Assembly (NCBI GenBank): GCA_052174455.1
Contig: JBQMRP010000034.1
Coordinates: forward strand, 133,771-197,770
Direction of reading: 5' to 3'
Length of the DNA: 64,000 bases
Source of the DNA: Arsenophonus sp052174455
Lineage (GTDB): Bacteria > Pseudomonadota > Gammaproteobacteria > Enterobacterales > Enterobacteriaceae
A program made the position numbers and the translations under genes. A model generated the notes under the pieces. The model was not told where the DNA came from. It saw nothing but the letters and a program-made list of their open reading frames with translations, and made no database searches. Of this stretch, positions 1 through 8,736 are shown one piece after another. Numbering within the stretch: the stretch's first letter is position 1; every line of letters begins with the position of its first letter.

Positions 1-358
1 GTTAGGCCCTACCTAACTATCTTCAATTTAATTAGTAACTAAATAATTAAAATAACAATCCATTAAATCACGTGTCAGCGACACGTACTGTTAATGCGTA
101 CTAGTTACACCATTGACGTCGAAATCGATGACTACTATAATTCAAGACTGCTCATTCAGAGCAGTGATTAACATCTGAACCATTGTTTTAATACCATTAC
201 TTAATTGGTAATTAAGTAATAATTTCAGATATTTCTAACTCATTTTCTGATAAAATACCCTCTTCATGGCATACAAACAGCGTTAATACCAGCGAAAAAT
301 GTGTAGAAGATAAGTATTATTTACTTTTAGTAGGCGAGAAAACTGTATTCAATATTTA
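1..358 (-). pseudogene. recJ: recJ remnant (5'-3' ssDNA exonuclease), N-terminal part, cut by window edge
   Basis: Reverse-strand translation near 90-150 gives VIDFDVNGVTST, matching the first DHH-family metal motif of RecJ (VVGDFDADGATST in E. coli). It is followed by a degraded match to the NIDYLVPNRFEDGYGLSPE stretch, broken by stop codons. Farther upstream (about 200-300) a decayed match to the LLRRLYASRGV..AQELERS region is visible. RecJ is the 5'-3' single-strand exonuclease of the RecF pathway and mismatch repair. The gene sits just downstream of dsbC on the same strand, as in the enterobacterial xerD-dsbC-recJ order. In-frame stops and shifts show it is dead. The rest lies outside the window. 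Start position is approximate. Confidence 0.8.
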
Positions 359-371
359 TGGAAACTCATTA

Positions 372-1079
372 TTATTTTTTCTTAAGCTTTTCTAATTCTT
401 TAACTAAATCATCTGCGGCCATGTAACCAGGTATTACTGTGCCATCTTCTAATACCAAAGAAGGTGTTCCATTGATTCCAAGCATATGACCAACATTAAA
501 TTGAGCAGCAATATCGACCGTTTTACATTTTTCAATTGGAGAAACCATTTCGCCTTTTAAAGCGTCTGTTAATGCTTTTTGACGATTATCACTACACCAG
601 ATAGATGTCATTACTTTAGCTGATTCCTGGTAAAGGCCATTGCGAGGGAATGCCAAATAACGTACGGTTATACCATTTTTATTATATTCTCCTATATCTT
701 GATGAAATTTCTTGCAATAACCACAAGTAATATCGGTAAATATAGTAACAAAATGTTTTTCATCTTGTGCTTTAAATATGATCATCTGATCACTCATTGA
801 TTCTATTTTCTTTGCTAAAATCTGATTTGTGACATTAATTGGCATTCGACCACTTAAATCATAAATAGGACCTTCTAATAAATACTTACCATCTTCAGTT
901 ACATAAACTAGCCCTTGATTAGTAATCACTGTACTTAAACCTACAATAGGTGACGGATGGATATTCTCAGTTTCTATGCTCATTTTATTTAATGCTCTTT
1001 TGATAGCCACATCATCAGCTAATACAAAATGTGATACTGCGGTTAGAAAACTAATTAACCATATGATATTTTTTTTCAT
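372..1079 (-). CDS. dsbC: Thiol:disulfide interchange protein DsbC
   Basis: 235 residues, close to E. coli DsbC (236). It is a periplasmic protein-disulfide isomerase that reshuffles wrong disulfides and is kept reduced by DsbD. A signal peptide covers about residues 1-21 (lysines, hydrophobic core, cleavage near VLA). The N-terminal dimerisation domain is followed by a thioredoxin fold with the catalytic CGYC motif at residues 119-122 and the second, structural cysteine pair at about 162 and 185. All expected cysteines are present, so it looks functional. Both flanking genes of the ancestral xerD-dsbC-recJ cluster are pseudogenes, so dsbC has been kept on its own merits. The ATG start agrees with the signal peptide. 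Confidence 0.96.
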   Translation of the reverse strand: MKKNIIWLISFLTAVSHFVLADDVAIKRALNKMSIETENIHPSPIVGLSTVITNQGLVYVTEDGKYLLEGPIYDLSGRMPINVTNQILAKKIESMSDQMIIFKAQDEKHFVTIFTDITCGYCKKFHQDIGEYNKNGITVRYLAFPRNGLYQESAKVMTSIWCSDNRQKALTDALKGEMVSPIEKCKTVDIAAQFNVGHMLGINGTPSLVLEDGTVIPGYMAADDLVKELEKLKKK

Positions 1080-1121
1080 TTAAAATTTCCTTGATCTTCA
1101 ATAACCTCTAGGAGGATATTA

Positions 1122-2010
1122 TTAATGCAATTCTCTTAACCGCTCTATGGCAACATAGGTATAAATCTGTGTTATAGAAAGATCACTATATCCTAGTAAT
1201 GTTTATACTATATGGAGATCTGTGTCATGATTTAGCAAATAAGTTGCAAAAGCATGTCTAATACATGAGGAGAAAATTTTCACTATTAATTCCAGGAATT
1301 GCTAAATAATATTTAATCCGATACCAAAAAGTCTAATGAATCATTTGCATTCTTTTTACTCAGAAATAATACATAATTGCTCAATCTATTAATTAAGATT
1401 AAACAACTTTCCGTTAAATAATTTTTTTAGCTAAAAAACAACCTCTACCCCAAAGGTAGTAACCGTTTTTTTAATTACCTTTTCTAGTACCTGAATAACA
1501 CCTAACGTAAACTAATATCTATTAATATCAGACAACTAATTCAGAAACATATAACTCATATGCATAAAGCACATCAAGCATCGTTTTATTTTTTAATTAA
1601 ATCGGATCATTAGAGGCAGGCACTTAGAATAAGTTTTTAAGTTGTTTCTCATTAACATATTTAGATAGAAATTTTAGCAATTTAGATTCCGATAATTGTT
1701 CCATCGGATCATCATTAGTAACAGTTTCTCACAATAGAAATACTAATATAAGCGTCGCTATATATGGTACTAAGTAAAGTATCATAACTGCTTAATTTAT
1801 AACTACCCTTAACATTTTCAGCTAAAAAATATTGTAAATCCATGATCTCTACTGTAAACAGATCATAAGTATAGTGCAATAAACAGGAAACTACTGATTA
1901 TAAATCAGTACGATAAGAAGAAAGTATATTAACCGCCAAATCGTGATCAAGAAAAATAGTATCGATAAATTATTTTATCAACAGATGACTATCTCTATTT
2001 TTAATTACAC
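1122..2010 (-). pseudogene. xerD: xerD remnant (site-specific tyrosine recombinase)
   Basis: Reverse-strand frames together recover nearly the whole XerD protein. An N-terminal SAM-like stretch reads LDHDLAVNILSSYRTDL against LEKNLAENTLNAYRRDL. Then come DVLYAYELYVSELV against EVLYATGLRVSELV, and a GKGN..LVPLG region at about 1420-1480. The catalytic C-terminus RHAFATYLLNHDTDL lies at about 1210-1260, followed by LLGYSDLSITQIYTYVA. Multiple stops and frameshifts separate these blocks, so the gene is dead. XerD with XerC resolves chromosome dimers at dif and works with FtsK. The stop is at 1122-1124, and the start is estimated from alignment to the E. coli N-terminus. Confidence 0.92.
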
Positions 2011-2381
2011 AAATCATTCCTAATAAATTAATTGCACCATATTATGCCTTAAAAAATACTTTTTCCACAGTTGTAGGTATCATATTAACATTTATGCATA
2101 TTGTTTCTTTATTAATTAAATAAGAGCAATAAATTCATATAACTAATTAAATTAAGCAGTTAAATCAATACCAACTCATTAATTAGTGTATTAAATATTA
2201 TCAATTAAGAATAAAAAGTATAAAATTTCATTAATTTCTTATAAGAAATTATATATCATAAATAATGATTGATTTTTAGATTTTTAAAAAATAAAGATTA
2301 TGAATATCATATTCATATCAATATTACATTTTTAAAATATAAAAATAATTTAAAAAAAATAAATGAATACTCTATTATTTA
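2011..2381. other. Intergenic decayed DNA, nothing recognised
   Basis: Very AT-rich stretch between the xerD remnant and the first IS256 fragment. I see no open frame, no recognisable protein similarity and no RNA gene. Confidence 0.5.
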
Positions 2382-2550
2382 TCAGTTATACATATTTATA
2401 GTGTATGAAGTCGAGATAGTAGCGTGTATCGTGCTAATTGATTGATTTTATCAATAATTTTATCATCAGAGAAATGATATACCATGAAAAAGTCTATCCT
2501 AAAGTATCCGCGAAATCAGATAATTACCTTGATTCATCATATTAATTCAG
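2382..2550 (+). mobile_element. IS256-family remnant, left-end fragment (copy 1)
   Basis: About 170 bp matching the left end and 5' part of the IS256-type repeat seen elsewhere in the window (compare 23568, 25860, 33365, 60920 and 63809). The shared string GAGAAATGATATACCATGAAAA is near identical across copies. The transposase would read on the plus strand. The match stops where the IS91-like copy begins at about 2560, so one element truncated or interrupted the other. Confidence 0.7.
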
Positions 2551-2559
2551 TATAGTATG

Positions 2560-4300
2560 GTGTAATCGGTGCAAATACGCTGCTTTATGAAAGCTCACGA
2601 TTTAAGTATTGCTTTATACTCTGCAATATCTTAATTTTCTAGGAATTCATATAGAGATGGCTTGCTAAATTTCCTAGCAAACGTAATTTGGATAAAACAG
2701 GAAGACAATACGTAACTTCACGTGTTATAAATTTTATTTACCTAAAGCCTTTTATGATCTCCCTCCTAAAATTAATAATGACAGATCGACTGAATTTTTC
2801 ATGACCCTCAAAAGAGGTTATAAAGAAAAGCGTTTAATTCTTGATTTCTAATTTTGGCACAAAAATATTATTCGCCTCTAATCACGATTATCAAAGGTTT
2901 TTAGCAATGTGCATCTAGGTTAAATCGATAACGCTGGATACAAATGTATTTGACAATGAGTGACTGAAAATGTATCCTTACTTATAAATTTATTACCTAT
3001 AGAGAACTAGGGATAATTCCCCCATCTCATTCGGCTTTATCCTGGTATAAACACAAAGATAACCAAGCCGATAGATATGATCAATGCAAACAAGATGACG
3101 ATTTCCATTTTCCTAAAAAAATACTCAGAGTAATATAAAAAGATGTATGTTCTTCCAGCGAAAAACTAAACTGATTTTTACTATTGATGAGACGAGGATA
3201 GCTGAAATGAATTTCTTGAAAACATACTGAAATGTCAAAAATTTATAGACAAGTTTATCTATCGAGCGAATGCTTGCCTTCAGCACTTGTGCCATGGGTT
3301 TATTGCAATAAGCGCTACCGCTATATATCTATACTGAATGTTTCCACCATCGTTTTTAGCCATAGATGTAAATTAAAAGCCTGCAGTTTATACGGTGTCA
3401 ATGCTACTTAGCACCGATTAGGACAGCGGATTCATACTTTAACTAGACTGCAAATTTATAACGCATTAATTTCACTTATACCTATCTTATTTGCTCTTTT
3501 TAGCAATAACTAGATACTATCTTAATACTCTATTTCTGGCTCTACTCACACTTACACTGCAATGGAAAAACACAAAGCAGAATATCGAAATGGTTATATA
3601 TTCTGTGCTTTATACACTTATGATAATAACTCAATCAATATTTAGATGCTCATATCTCCGTTACTTGTAGCGGTCTTATATATTAAATATACTGTATGAT
3701 GTGAGCTGCTTTTAAAAAACAGTGAAAGAAATTGATAGGACGCTGTTATCCGGATGGTACGTCACAGCGATCATCTAATAAATCCCAGTAAGTCTTTTCC
3801 TAGTTTTGGCATATATCTCCATCAGGAAGCAGTAGCAAGGTTACATGAAGGTATGATACGAACGTTTACTAGAGAAAGTACGATTTATTAAAAAGACGAG
3901 AGAGAGATTTGGCGACATAGCGTGAAACACCTTGGGGGGTCCCTATACCCCTTACAGCAACCGGTATCCGGCATCAAAACTACGACATTACTAAAGTGGG
4001 AGAGGGTTATATATCATTACTACAACCATCTGGCTAAAACAGCATTGGTAGTAAATCTTCACAAAGGAAGAAATGATTGAGCGCTATATAATAGCCATAT
4101 TTTGACGAGGTATTTTAAGATAAGGTGGTTACTATAGTTCTTGTTGAATAGTCAATGACGTACAGTGTCACCAAAGGTGTAGGTAGAAGCATCTGGAAAT
4201 AACAGCTTACAAAAACTAGAAAAAACTAGAGTTTCCTTTATGCTAAAAGGATTCTTGTGCACAGCTCTGTATAAATAAATTTTATGTGGTGATAAAACTA
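2560..4300 (+). mobile_element. IS91-like (Y2 transposase) element remnant, copy 1
   Basis: Homologous over most of its length to the reverse complement of about 35178-36860. Plus-strand frames show a decayed zinc-binding head at about 3290-3420 ending CKLKACS.YG (IS91 consensus CKSRFCPSCG). Near 4010-4110 a downstream block reads KEEMIERYI, matching the QEEMI.RYI..IP region of IS91/ISCR-type transposases. These elements move by rolling-circle transposition with two catalytic tyrosines. Stops and frameshifts are everywhere, and no open frame exceeds a short fragment. The region 2590-3140 is also shared by both copies but codes for nothing I recognise. It may be an upstream ORF of the element. 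Boundaries are approximate. Confidence 0.6.
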
Positions 4301-4540
4301 CTTTTTATCGAAACTTTGCTTGGCAAACAGGAAACGAAATTCTTTTTAGAAGAATGAATTAAAAAAATAAAAAAAGTGGCTATTAAATTAAATCTAGGTT
4401 AATATCTCTAAAATTAGAGCATTAAGTAATGACTATACACTCTAATGCAAGTTTAATTTACGACAGATCTAGTAAACCGATTTTTCTGTTTTTAGCAGAA
4501 AAAGATGGTTTTCGCTCTTCTATTAAAGAGCGATTCAATT

Positions 4541-4617
4541 TCCTTAATCATGAAATTAATATGCAGGATACATCACTACATCTGAAATTCCATACACCTT
4601 AAATTAGCATAACTCCT
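4541..4617 (-). mobile_element. IS256-family remnant, terminal fragment
   Basis: About 77 bp matching the terminal segment (transposase 5' end, minus orientation) of the IS256-type repeat, for example 14440-14503 and 48395-48453: atcatgaaattaat..gcaggata, then CTGAAATTCCATA and a tail ending ataactcc. The remainder of the copy is missing. Confidence 0.55.
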
Positions 4618-4831
4618 TTGTCCCGATCAATAACAACAATTTCTTTATTGATTAAAAATCATAACTCACTGCTTAACGAATATTTGAAATATATATCGTT
4701 TTTAATATTCAAATTAAACTAAAAATTAAATGATTCAGAATAAGAAAACATATTAAAAGATAAGAATTTTGCTAGCCTACCTTTTTGTTAGTATAACAAA
4801 GACAAAAAGTTTTTATAACTAAAAACAATAT

Positions 4832-5314
4832 TTAAATACGGCGTGCCTGCCAAAAAACCTTGCGCCAGTATAAATTATTTAACGAAGAACGGATCACTCC
4901 TTTACTGGTTGATGCATGAATAAAAGTATTATTGGTATCATAAATACCAACATGTAGACCATTTTTATCTGAGTTGGTTTTAAAAAAAACCAAATCCCCA
5001 GGCATAAGATCCGTAATATTAATACGAGTGCCATAAGTTATTTGAACTATTGTCGTGCGCGGTAAATGAATGGCAAAACGGTCACTAAAAGTTCGATAAA
5101 CAAATCCTGAACAATCAATTCCAGTTAATGATAAACCACCAAAACGATATGGCGTACCATACCATTGCAATAGTTGATCCTTAAGCTGAAAAATAGTCAT
5201 GATAGGATCAGAAAGTTGGCTTTTTAATGGTGGAGCTCTACTATTTAGAGTAGAGGAACAACCAGCTAAAGTTAAATAAAATAAAAAAAACAAATTTTTA
5301 ATTCTTATTAGCAT
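4832..5314 (-). CDS. nlpC: NlpC/P60-family lipoprotein endopeptidase NlpC
   Basis: 160 residues, about the size of E. coli NlpC (154), with strong similarity throughout. It is a lipoprotein. A short hydrophobic signal ends in the lipobox LAGC, so Cys19 would be lipidated. The NlpC/P60 cysteine peptidase domain follows, with the catalytic Cys68 in GIDCSGF, His121 in GLHVGIY and His133 in FIHAS. Members of this family cleave peptide cross-links or stem peptides of peptidoglycan. The gene lies downstream of the arn operon on the same strand, beyond dead arnF. All catalytic residues are intact, so it should be active. Confidence 0.95.
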   Translation of the reverse strand: MLIRIKNLFFLFYLTLAGCSSTLNSRAPPLKSQLSDPIMTIFQLKDQLLQWYGTPYRFGGLSLTGIDCSGFVYRTFSDRFAIHLPRTTIVQITYGTRINITDLMPGDLVFFKTNSDKNGLHVGIYDTNNTFIHASTSKGVIRSSLNNLYWRKVFWQARRI

Positions 5315-5448
5315 AAAATAGCCTTACCCTTAATAGAGTAATTAAATTGACTTAAATTAGAATTAAATAAAAAAGTTTTTGTTAAAAACATAATTTCTAT
5401 TTTTAGCAAAACACTAAAAATTATAAAAATAAAAATTCTGCTACTTTT

Positions 5449-5830
5449 TTACCTTGTTACTTCAGGTCGAGAAATAATCCAAATACTAAGCAAAATAAAT
5501 ACTAGCCCAATAAATTTGATCAATGTTCCTATGATTCATTAAACCAAGACAAAGTGATTGCAAATAAATAAACTAGTACATAGGTTAAACTAATTAATAA
5601 ATAAGCTTTACTTAAATCTGAAAACTTCAAGGAAAATAGCCAACAAACCATTGAAAGCGTATAGCCAATCAAACCGATGAAATCAGCCTAAAGGCCGATA
5701 AATTTTCAAATAACCAATTTAACATCTATTCATTGATGATTTAATTTAAACCAATGTAATAGAGTTACTCCAGCTTTTAAATAAAACTGAACTAAAGTGA
5801 TAAAATTATACTACCAATACTTCAAAAATA
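5449..5830 (-). pseudogene. arnF: arnF remnant (undecaprenyl-P-Ara4N flippase subunit)
   Basis: Reverse-strand translation gives LIGYTLSMVCW, then LSKAYLLISLTYVLVYL, matching the ArnF pattern LLGYLLSVFCW...LSKAYALLSMSYVLVW. The C-terminus ends at a stop at 5449-5451 after ISRPEVTR. Stops within the N-terminal half and a shift near 5540 show the gene is dead. ArnF pairs with ArnE to flip undecaprenyl-phosphate-L-Ara4N across the inner membrane. The 5' boundary is approximate. Confidence 0.82.
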
Positions 5831-5839
5831 ACTTTTCAT

Positions 5840-6165
5840 ATTCTTAATAAGATAATATCCAACATTATAATAAATGCACCTATCTAATGTTTAATATCTA
5901 TCTTATCTTGATAGATAAATTGCCCAATCAGTGCAATAATAACAAAGATAATACTTAACATAAGACAAGCAATACTAAGGGATAAAAATTTTAGTAATTT
6001 AAGCCAGAATATCATTCTTAACACAAGCAAAATAATCGCTATCAACAGCTATTTAAAGATTAAACTATTTTTATTGGCAAATTACTTTACCAATATATCA
6101 CACGCTTACTTTTGACAAGTCTGTCAAACACAAGTTAACAAACTAACAATTATTAATAATAAAAA
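5840..6165 (-). pseudogene. arnE: arnE remnant (undecaprenyl-P-Ara4N flippase subunit)
   Basis: A long hydrophobic reverse frame (about 5840-6050) reads LKFLSLSIACLMLSIIFVII, then IGQFIYQDKIDIKH and IGAFIIMLDIILL. This follows ArnE, in which a membrane segment precedes VKLWHEP..RHWCGVAFIIGGIVIL. A degraded N-terminus with Q.CQK.A similarity lies near 6110-6150. The position immediately downstream of arnT on the same strand fits the arnBCADTEF order. Several stops interrupt it, so it is a pseudogene. Confidence 0.75.
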
Positions 6166-6180
6166 AATACCTCATAGCTG

Positions 6181-7839
6181 CTACTGATAAGTCATTATTG
6201 CCATTCGTGTATTACGAACTACATGATCAGGCTTAGGAATATTATCAGGCAACCTTTCATTTCTACGTAATAAAAAAACTACTGAAATTTTTCCTTCTTT
6301 ACGTGATTGACTAAGCCATTTAGCAAAATTACTTTGATTAATTAATCGAAATTGACTATCCGGATAATTCAAACCATATCTTAATTCACCTGATTTTCCA
6401 TATAAAAAAATATTACTTTTATGCAATTCCCATGCCAACGCTGCACCTAATCCAACATTATTCGCCAGCACAAATTTACTTTGTTCCAATAAAGATATAT
6501 TTTGCCGAATTAGTTGCTGTGGCAATTTAGAATCAATAGTGTCTTGCGGTAACGTATAACTTATTGATAAGCTAAAAGCTAAAGAACATGCAGCACTACA
6601 CATCCAATACCTGGCATTGGATATTAGACTAAAATAGGCAATAATTAACCAAATGCAAAAAACCGTTATACCTAATAGCAGTTTAGGCCATTCAATTGGT
6701 GTATATAAAGGATTCTCAACAAATAATCCCATAATAATCAAAGTAATAATCGCCAATATGGCAAAAACGATATTGATAACTCCATTAAATTTAATTGGTG
6801 CTAAATTACAATTTTTAATACAATCAACCACATATTTTGCCATCATTAATGCAAGCGGTGCCATAACTGGCAATATATAAGTAAGTAATTTACCTTTAGC
6901 AATACTAAAAAATACAAAAGGAACTGCAAACCAACAAAGCAAAAAAAACATCTCCGGATTAATTTTTCGTTCTTGCCAACTCTTATATATTGCACCTGGT
7001 AAAAGTCCTAACCAGGGTATTACACCAAGTGTAATAATTGGAATATAAAACCAGAAAGGAGTTTTATGTTGGGCATTTTCTGATGAAAAGCGTTGAATAT
7101 GTTCTACCCAAAAAAAGTAATGCCAATAATCAGGTTCATATTTATTAATAGCTAATACCCAAGGAAGGCTTATCAATGCCGCACTAACTATACTTATGCT
7201 ACCAAATTTAAGCATCTCAATAAAACGTTTTTGATAAAGCATAACTGGCAGCATAACAATAACTGGGATAACTAATCCTAAAAAACCCTTAGTCATAAAA
7301 GCTATACCACAGATAAACCCCATAACTGCCCAAGCAAGTAACTTTAAAGGAACCGTTGATGTTTTTAATAACCAAAAAGAACATAACATACAAGCAGTAA
7401 GCCACATAGTAAGCATCGGATCCAGTACACTATAGGTACCAATCGAAAAAACTAAAAACATCGAAACATATATTAAACTAGCAATAAACGCGATATTTCG
7501 ATTACACCATAATACTATTGCCAAGCAGTAAATTAAGCTGGTGGTGACTATAATCGCAAATACAGCGCCAAAACGGACTGCAAAATTAGTATCACCAAAT
7601 ATCATTTGGCTGATATTATTTATCCAATATCCGGCTACTGGCTTTTCAAAATAGCGAACATTAAGCAAATAAGGCACAATCCAATCACCTTTTTGCAACA
7701 TTTCTCGACTAATTTCTGCGTAACGCGTTTCATCTGGCTGCCACAACAATCTCCCATTTAACGGTACTAAATAAGTAAAAATAAAAAAAAGTGCTAATAA
7801 AAAAGCACTTATTTTTTGCAACTGTTTAGTTAACATCAA
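6181..7839 (-). CDS. arnT: Undecaprenyl phosphate-L-Ara4N:lipid A transferase ArnT
   Basis: 552 residues, matching E. coli ArnT (550). It is an inner-membrane GT-C glycosyltransferase that moves 4-amino-4-deoxy-L-arabinose from undecaprenyl phosphate to lipid A in the periplasm. This gives polymyxin and cationic-peptide resistance. About a dozen hydrophobic segments span the N-terminal 420 residues. The first periplasmic loop carries the family-typical WQPDETRYAEISREML with the conserved acidic residues. The frame is fully open. It starts 3 nt after the arnD stop, so translation is probably coupled. It is followed by dead arnE and arnF, which would normally supply its substrate on the periplasmic side. 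Confidence 0.96.
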   Translation of the reverse strand: MMLTKQLQKISAFLLALFFIFTYLVPLNGRLLWQPDETRYAEISREMLQKGDWIVPYLLNVRYFEKPVAGYWINNISQMIFGDTNFAVRFGAVFAIIVTTSLIYCLAIVLWCNRNIAFIASLIYVSMFLVFSIGTYSVLDPMLTMWLTACMLCSFWLLKTSTVPLKLLAWAVMGFICGIAFMTKGFLGLVIPVIVMLPVMLYQKRFIEMLKFGSISIVSAALISLPWVLAINKYEPDYWHYFFWVEHIQRFSSENAQHKTPFWFYIPIITLGVIPWLGLLPGAIYKSWQERKINPEMFFLLCWFAVPFVFFSIAKGKLLTYILPVMAPLALMMAKYVVDCIKNCNLAPIKFNGVINIVFAILAIITLIIMGLFVENPLYTPIEWPKLLLGITVFCIWLIIAYFSLISNARYWMCSAACSLAFSLSISYTLPQDTIDSKLPQQLIRQNISLLEQSKFVLANNVGLGAALAWELHKSNIFLYGKSGELRYGLNYPDSQFRLINQSNFAKWLSQSRKEGKISVVFLLRRNERLPDNIPKPDHVVRNTRMAIMTYQ

Positions 7840-7842
7840 GCG

Positions 7843-8736
7843 CTATACCTCTTGTTGACACCCTAGCCAACCCTCACGACCCGGAAAAGATGAACGAACA
7901 ATTTTTCCTTGTGGTAAAGAATCTATGTCATTTGGTATGAATTCATGTAATGGACAAAATATCATTTGTTCTGTAATCATTCTCTCTAATAAGCAATCAA
8001 ATTGTATCGATTTAGACATACCTTCTACTTCAGTATGAACAGCATAAACAGGTGTTCCTGTATCTTCCTGCATCGCGTTAATAATAAAATCATTATAATT
8101 TTCATCTTTAACCAAACTGCCAACAACTTCATCATAAGTCGGTAGTGTTACAGGAATTTGTACCGTACCAATTGAACCATCTAATAAAATAGGACGAAAA
8201 GGATGGGTACCACGACAATCACTATTGTAATTAAATTTAAAATTTTCTTTTGCCGTTAATACACGTTCATCGGATCGCCAACCAGCTACAGCTGAGCATT
8301 TTATAATAGTGCCCGTTACGGCCTCAAGTGCATCCACGCCTAATTTAATTTGTTCGACTAATTTACTTCTTGACCATTTACCTACATTAGCTTGCCAAGC
8401 TTGATGATCCCAGGCATGTAACCCAACTTCATGACCTTCATCCAATGTTTGCTTCATTAAGTAACCTAAATTATTAACTATTTTTTTACCTGACCACGCT
8501 GTACCGGCTAAAAAAATACCCCAACCATATACTGATACCGCATTCAATTTTAGCATTTTCCATAAAAATTTAGGTCGAACCAGACGCCATAAATGTCGCC
8601 CCATATTATCTGGACCGACACTGAAAAAAAAACTGGCTCGAATTTGATATTTAGAGAGCACTTTAAGCAACTGTAACACACCTTTTTTTGTACCTTGATA
8701 GGTATCTACATCAATTCTTAAGCCAATTTTCTTCAT
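7843..8736 (-). CDS. arnD: 4-deoxy-4-formamido-L-Ara-phosphoundecaprenol deformylase ArnD
   Basis: 297 residues, as in E. coli ArnD (296). It is a NodB-type polysaccharide deacetylase that removes the formyl group from undecaprenyl-phosphate-L-Ara4FN before flipping. The metal-site start GLRIDVDT is present at residues 5-12, as are GLHAWDHQAWQ (His pair) and RYNSDCRG-like YNSDCRG. The C-terminus keeps GREGWLGCQQ. The gene overlaps the arnA 3' end by 26 bp, which indicates translational coupling. The frame is open with no missing motif. Confidence 0.96.
   Translation of the reverse strand: MKKIGLRIDVDTYQGTKKGVLQLLKVLSKYQIRASFFFSVGPDNMGRHLWRLVRPKFLWKMLKLNAVSVYGWGIFLAGTAWSGKKIVNNLGYLMKQTLDEGHEVGLHAWDHQAWQANVGKWSRSKLVEQIKLGVDALEAVTGTIIKCSAVAGWRSDERVLTAKENFKFNYNSDCRGTHPFRPILLDGSIGTVQIPVTLPTYDEVVGSLVKDENYNDFIINAMQEDTGTPVYAVHTEVEGMSKSIQFDCLLERMITEQMIFCPLHEFIPNDIDSLPQGKIVRSSFPGREGWLGCQQEV

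Noticed and set aside
6653..6880. Plus-strand open frame of 75 codons inside arnT
   Set aside because: It lies antisense within a clearly coding gene and has no protein-family features.
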